Shown here: positions 20,300 through 22,879 of the stretch, piece by piece
How positions within the stretch are numbered: the first letter of the stretch is position 1
How the letters are laid out: every line of letters starts with the position of its first letter
Translations under genes and position numbers: made by a program
NCBI GenBank assembly: GCA_002779455.1
Contig: PEWM01000204.1
Location: 1-22,879, forward strand
Length of the DNA: 22,879 bases
Reading direction: 5' to 3'
Origin: Deltaproteobacteria bacterium CG07_land_8_20_14_0_80_60_11
GTDB lineage: Bacteria > Desulfobacterota > Desulfobaccia > Desulfobaccales > 0-14-0-80-60-11
Notes under the pieces: model-generated
What the model was told of the DNA's origin: nothing
Databases searched by the model: none
The model's input: only the letters and a program-made list of their open reading frames with translations

Positions 20300-22879
20300 T
20301 TATGGAGGCGGGGATTCAGCCGTGGACCCTCGGGAGACGTCCAGAAAATCCCGCACCTTTTTCACCAGGTCCATGGGCCGGAAAGGCTTGGAAATGAAAT
20401 GCTGAGATGATTCCGGGGCGCCGTAGCCGGTAAGGTCGCGGCCGGTGTAGCCTGACATGAAAATTACCCTCATTTCAGGATGCAAAGGGGCCAGACGGTC
20501 GGCCAACTCCCTGCCGCTCATCTGGGGCATCACCACATCGGTCACCATGAGGTGGATAGGCCCCTGGCGCCGTTCACAGATCAACAGGGCCTCGCCCCCG
20601 TGCCGGGCCTCCAAGACGTTGTACCCATACAGGCGGAAAAACCGGCACAGCAAAGTCCGGAGCGCGTCTTCATCTTCCACCACCAGAATGGTCTCGGACC
20701 CTTCCAGCTTGGCCGCCAGGGTTATCCTGGTTCTGGGTTCCTCCACCGCCGCCTCGAGGCGCGGCAGATAGATCTGGAACGTGGCGCCCTGGCCAGGCCG
20801 GCTCTCCACCTCGAGATAACCGCGGTTTTGCTTGACAATGCCATACACCATGGGCAGCCCCAGGCCGGTGCCTTTGCCCACCTCTTTCGTGGTGAAGAAC
20901 GGCTCAAAGATGTGATCCAGGGTCTCCGCCTCCATGCCGCTGCCGGTGTCGCTCACTGCCAGCCTGACATAGCGCCCCGGCGGGGCCGTCTCACTGTGAC
21001 AATTATGGCTGGCGGCAAACTCGATATTGCCCATTTCCAGGGTGAGCCGGCCGCCCGTGGGCATGGCGTCCCGGGCGTTGACCGCCAGGTTCATGATGAT
21101 ATGGCCGATCTGGCCGGGGTCGGCTTTCACCGCCCCCAGATCGGGGCCGGCCACGATGTCCAGGTCGATGTGTTCCCCGATGAGACGCCCCAGCATCTTC
21201 TCCAGGTCGGCCGCCACCCGGTTGAGATTGATCACCTGGGGCTGCATCACCTGCCGGCGGCTGAAGGCCAGCAACTGTTGGGTCAAAGAGGCGGCCCGCT
21301 CGCTGGCCTTGAGGATATCTTCGCTATATTTATAGAGGGGATCGTCTTTAACGAGGCTGGACCGGATAAGCTCGCCGTAGCCCATGACGACCATCAAAAG
21401 GTTGTTGAAATCGTGGGCCACGCCGCCGGCCAACCGCCCCACCGCCTCCATCTTCTGGGCCTGCAGGAGTTGGGCCTCCAGGGCCTTGCGCTCGGAGATG
21501 TCAAAGAATACCCCGCTGACATAATCAACCTGGCCGGCGGCATCGCCGAAAATCTGCCCCCGGGCTTGAATCCAGGCAATCTCCCCGTCTTTTTTCCGGA
21601 TGCGGTATTCCCGGACGTAGGATTTGTCGGTCTTGAGGGCTTGCACAAATAACCCGCGGGCCATATCCAGGTCTTCCGGGAGGATCAGGTCGCACCATCT
21701 GAGCCGCCGGGAGTTAAACTCTTCCTTGCGGTAGCCCGTGACTTCTTCTATTTTATCATCGAAGAAATCGATGCTCCAATCCTGATACCCTTTAAAGACC
21801 ACGGCCGGGATTTGCTTGACCAGCAGCCGGTAATGGCTTTCGCTCTCTTTGAGGGCCTCCTCTATTTCTTTCTCTTTGGTGATATCCCGGCCATAACCCA
21901 CGGTGCCGATCATCTCCCCCTGCTCATTAATAAAGGGCGCCTTCTGCACATCCAAAGCCAGATAATGACCCCTAACGGTCCCGGATTCCAGGAAGCGGCA
22001 GGGAGTTTTACTCTCCTTCACCAGGGCATCGGAATTCGTACATAACTCCCCGAAGTCAAACTCATGACCTTGCTTGCGCTCGCGCTCGGCATAAAACATA
22101 TCGGTTTTCCCGACTGCTTCCTGCGGATGGTCGCACATCAGCAGTTTCCGGCACATTGCCTGGTTGACTAACATAAACCGGTCATTCATATCTTTCGCCC
22201 AGATCAGATCAGGCGCGGTATCGATTAATAACCTGATCAATTCATAGGCGTTATGATATTTCTCTTCACTTTCCCGTAGCGCCTCTTCCGCCTGCCGGTG
22301 CGCCGTAATGTCCATCCAGGCGCCCGCCATTTCCACCGGCTGGCCGTTCGCATCCCGCACCAGCTTGAGTTCATCGTGCATCCAGCGATAGGCGCCATCC
22401 TGGGCCAGGAAGCGGTATTCAAAGGTCTGGTGGTCCTCCGGCCACGGGAGTTCCATACGCTTGAGCACCCGGCGTCGGTCTTCGGGGTGCACGTGCTTGA
22501 TCCAGAACCGGGGATTTTCCAGAAATTGCCGGGGCTCCCAACCCACCAGTCCTTTGACGTTTTCGCTTATATAGGTAGGAGCAAAATTACCCTCGGCCTC
22601 AAAGGTATAAATAGCTGCTGGGCCAGAAGCCAGCAAATGCTCCAGCCGCGCCTTGGTTTCCAGGGGCTCGGTAACATCGATGGCATTGACGCCGATCATC
22701 ACCGTATGGCCATCCGGATCGACGATGGGAAACCGGTAGTAAATCCAGTGATGCAACCCGTCGGCATGGCGCAGCGTGACTAAGCTCTGCAAGGCTACCC
22801 CGGTCTCAATGACTCTCCGGTCCTGCGCCTTGAATTTTGCGGCAACTTCGGCGGGCCAGAGGTCATCGGTGGTTTTACC
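20300..22879 (-). CDS. Multi-PAS hybrid histidine kinase with C-terminal receiver, 5'-partial
   Basis: The frame is open to the right edge, so this 859-residue piece lacks its N terminus; the TTG at 22792 is internal. Counting from the edge, domains are the end of one PAS (1-75), three further PAS/PAC units (about 80-205, 215-345 and 350-475), and HisKA with His489 (GGVAHDFNNLL). An ATP domain carries NLAVNARDAMP, DTGSGM and GTGLGLPMVYGIV. A receiver ends the protein, with phospho-acceptor Asp781 (MVTDVVMPQMSGRE), and Lys in ISKPFRP. The VAHDFNNLL form with a terminal receiver is typical of bacterial hybrid sensors that send phosphate to a phosphotransfer protein or stand-alone regulator. No membrane segment is seen in the visible part. 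The orientation, and separation by the repeat array, make it a separate unit from the cluster at 12669-19479. The signal is unknown. Confidence 0.92.
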   Translation of the reverse strand, partial: GKTTDDLWPAEVAAKFKAQDRRVIETGVALQSLVTLRHADGLHHWIYYRFPIVDPDGHTVMIGVNAIDVTEPLETKARLEHLLASGPAAIYTFEAEGNFAPTYISENVKGLVGWEPRQFLENPRFWIKHVHPEDRRRVLKRMELPWPEDHQTFEYRFLAQDGAYRWMHDELKLVRDANGQPVEMAGAWMDITAHRQAEEALRESEEKYHNAYELIRLLIDTAPDLIWAKDMNDRFMLVNQAMCRKLLMCDHPQEAVGKTDMFYAERERKQGHEFDFGELCTNSDALVKESKTPCRFLESGTVRGHYLALDVQKAPFINEQGEMIGTVGYGRDITKEKEIEEALKESESHYRLLVKQIPAVVFKGYQDWSIDFFDDKIEEVTGYRKEEFNSRRLRWCDLILPEDLDMARGLFVQALKTDKSYVREYRIRKKDGEIAWIQARGQIFGDAAGQVDYVSGVFFDISERKALEAQLLQAQKMEAVGRLAGGVAHDFNNLLMVVMGYGELIRSSLVKDDPLYKYSEDILKASERAASLTQQLLAFSRRQVMQPQVINLNRVAADLEKMLGRLIGEHIDLDIVAGPDLGAVKADPGQIGHIIMNLAVNARDAMPTGGRLTLEMGNIEFAASHNCHSETAPPGRYVRLAVSDTGSGMEAETLDHIFEPFFTTKEVGKGTGLGLPMVYGIVKQNRGYLEVESRPGQGATFQIYLPRLEAAVEEPRTRITLAAKLEGSETILVVEDEDALRTLLCRFFRLYGYNVLEARHGGEALLICERRQGPIHLMVTDVVMPQMSGRELADRLAPLHPEMRVIFMSGYTGRDLTGYGAPESSQHFISKPFRPMDLVKKVRDFLDVSRGSTAESPPP

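Overview
The window looks like a chromosomal piece of a high-GC anaerobic bacterium of the deltaproteobacterial / Desulfobacterota type (a sulfate reducer or syntroph). The reasons are a methylenetetrahydrofolate reductase operon built on HdrA, MvhD and MetV as in Wood-Ljungdahl organisms, a UGA codon that reads best as selenocysteine, and many PAS-containing two-component proteins. The lineage is inferred from gene content; no rRNA or marker gene is present. No tRNA, CRISPR array, insertion sequence or transposase was seen.

Left part (1-4677): the 3' end of a TolC-family outer-membrane channel with a clear intrinsic terminator; an N-acetylmuramidase-type lysozyme preceded by a strong leader hairpin; a two-domain ChrA-type transporter; then about 700 bases without a convincing gene.

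Central part (4678-12555): an apparent single operon. In order it encodes a degenerate receiver-like protein, a first MetF, a 1487-residue HdrA fusion, a selenocysteine MvhD, MetV and a second MetF. The HdrA protein is two HdrA modules in tandem, with an NfnB/GltD-like NAD(P)H-binding flavoprotein nested inside the ferredoxin insertion of the first. MvhD is easily missed or truncated because codon 16 is UGA; a bSECIS-like hairpin follows it. Genes from mvhD on overlap by ATGA. I infer a soluble NAD(P)H-dependent, possibly electron-bifurcating methylene-H4F reductase of the carbonyl branch-linked C1 pathway. It has no HdrBC and no hydrogenase in the window. A sigma-54-like element lies just upstream of the first gene.

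Right-centre part (12556-19479): a signalling cluster behind a plausible sigma-70 promoter. It contains a CheY-like regulator, an ACT-like protein of unknown role, a multi-PAS histidine kinase with cysteine clusters, a receiver-PAS-kinase hybrid, and a sigma-54-dependent NtrC-family activator overlapping it. These may form a phosphorelay that ends in sigma-54 transcription; their closeness to the Met/Hdr operon makes that operon a candidate target (inference).

Right part (19480-22879): an array of REP-like palindromes surrounds a small DUF559 endonuclease-like gene on the minus strand, whose C-terminal tail is itself translated from one repeat. A large multi-PAS hybrid histidine kinase on the minus strand runs off the right edge.
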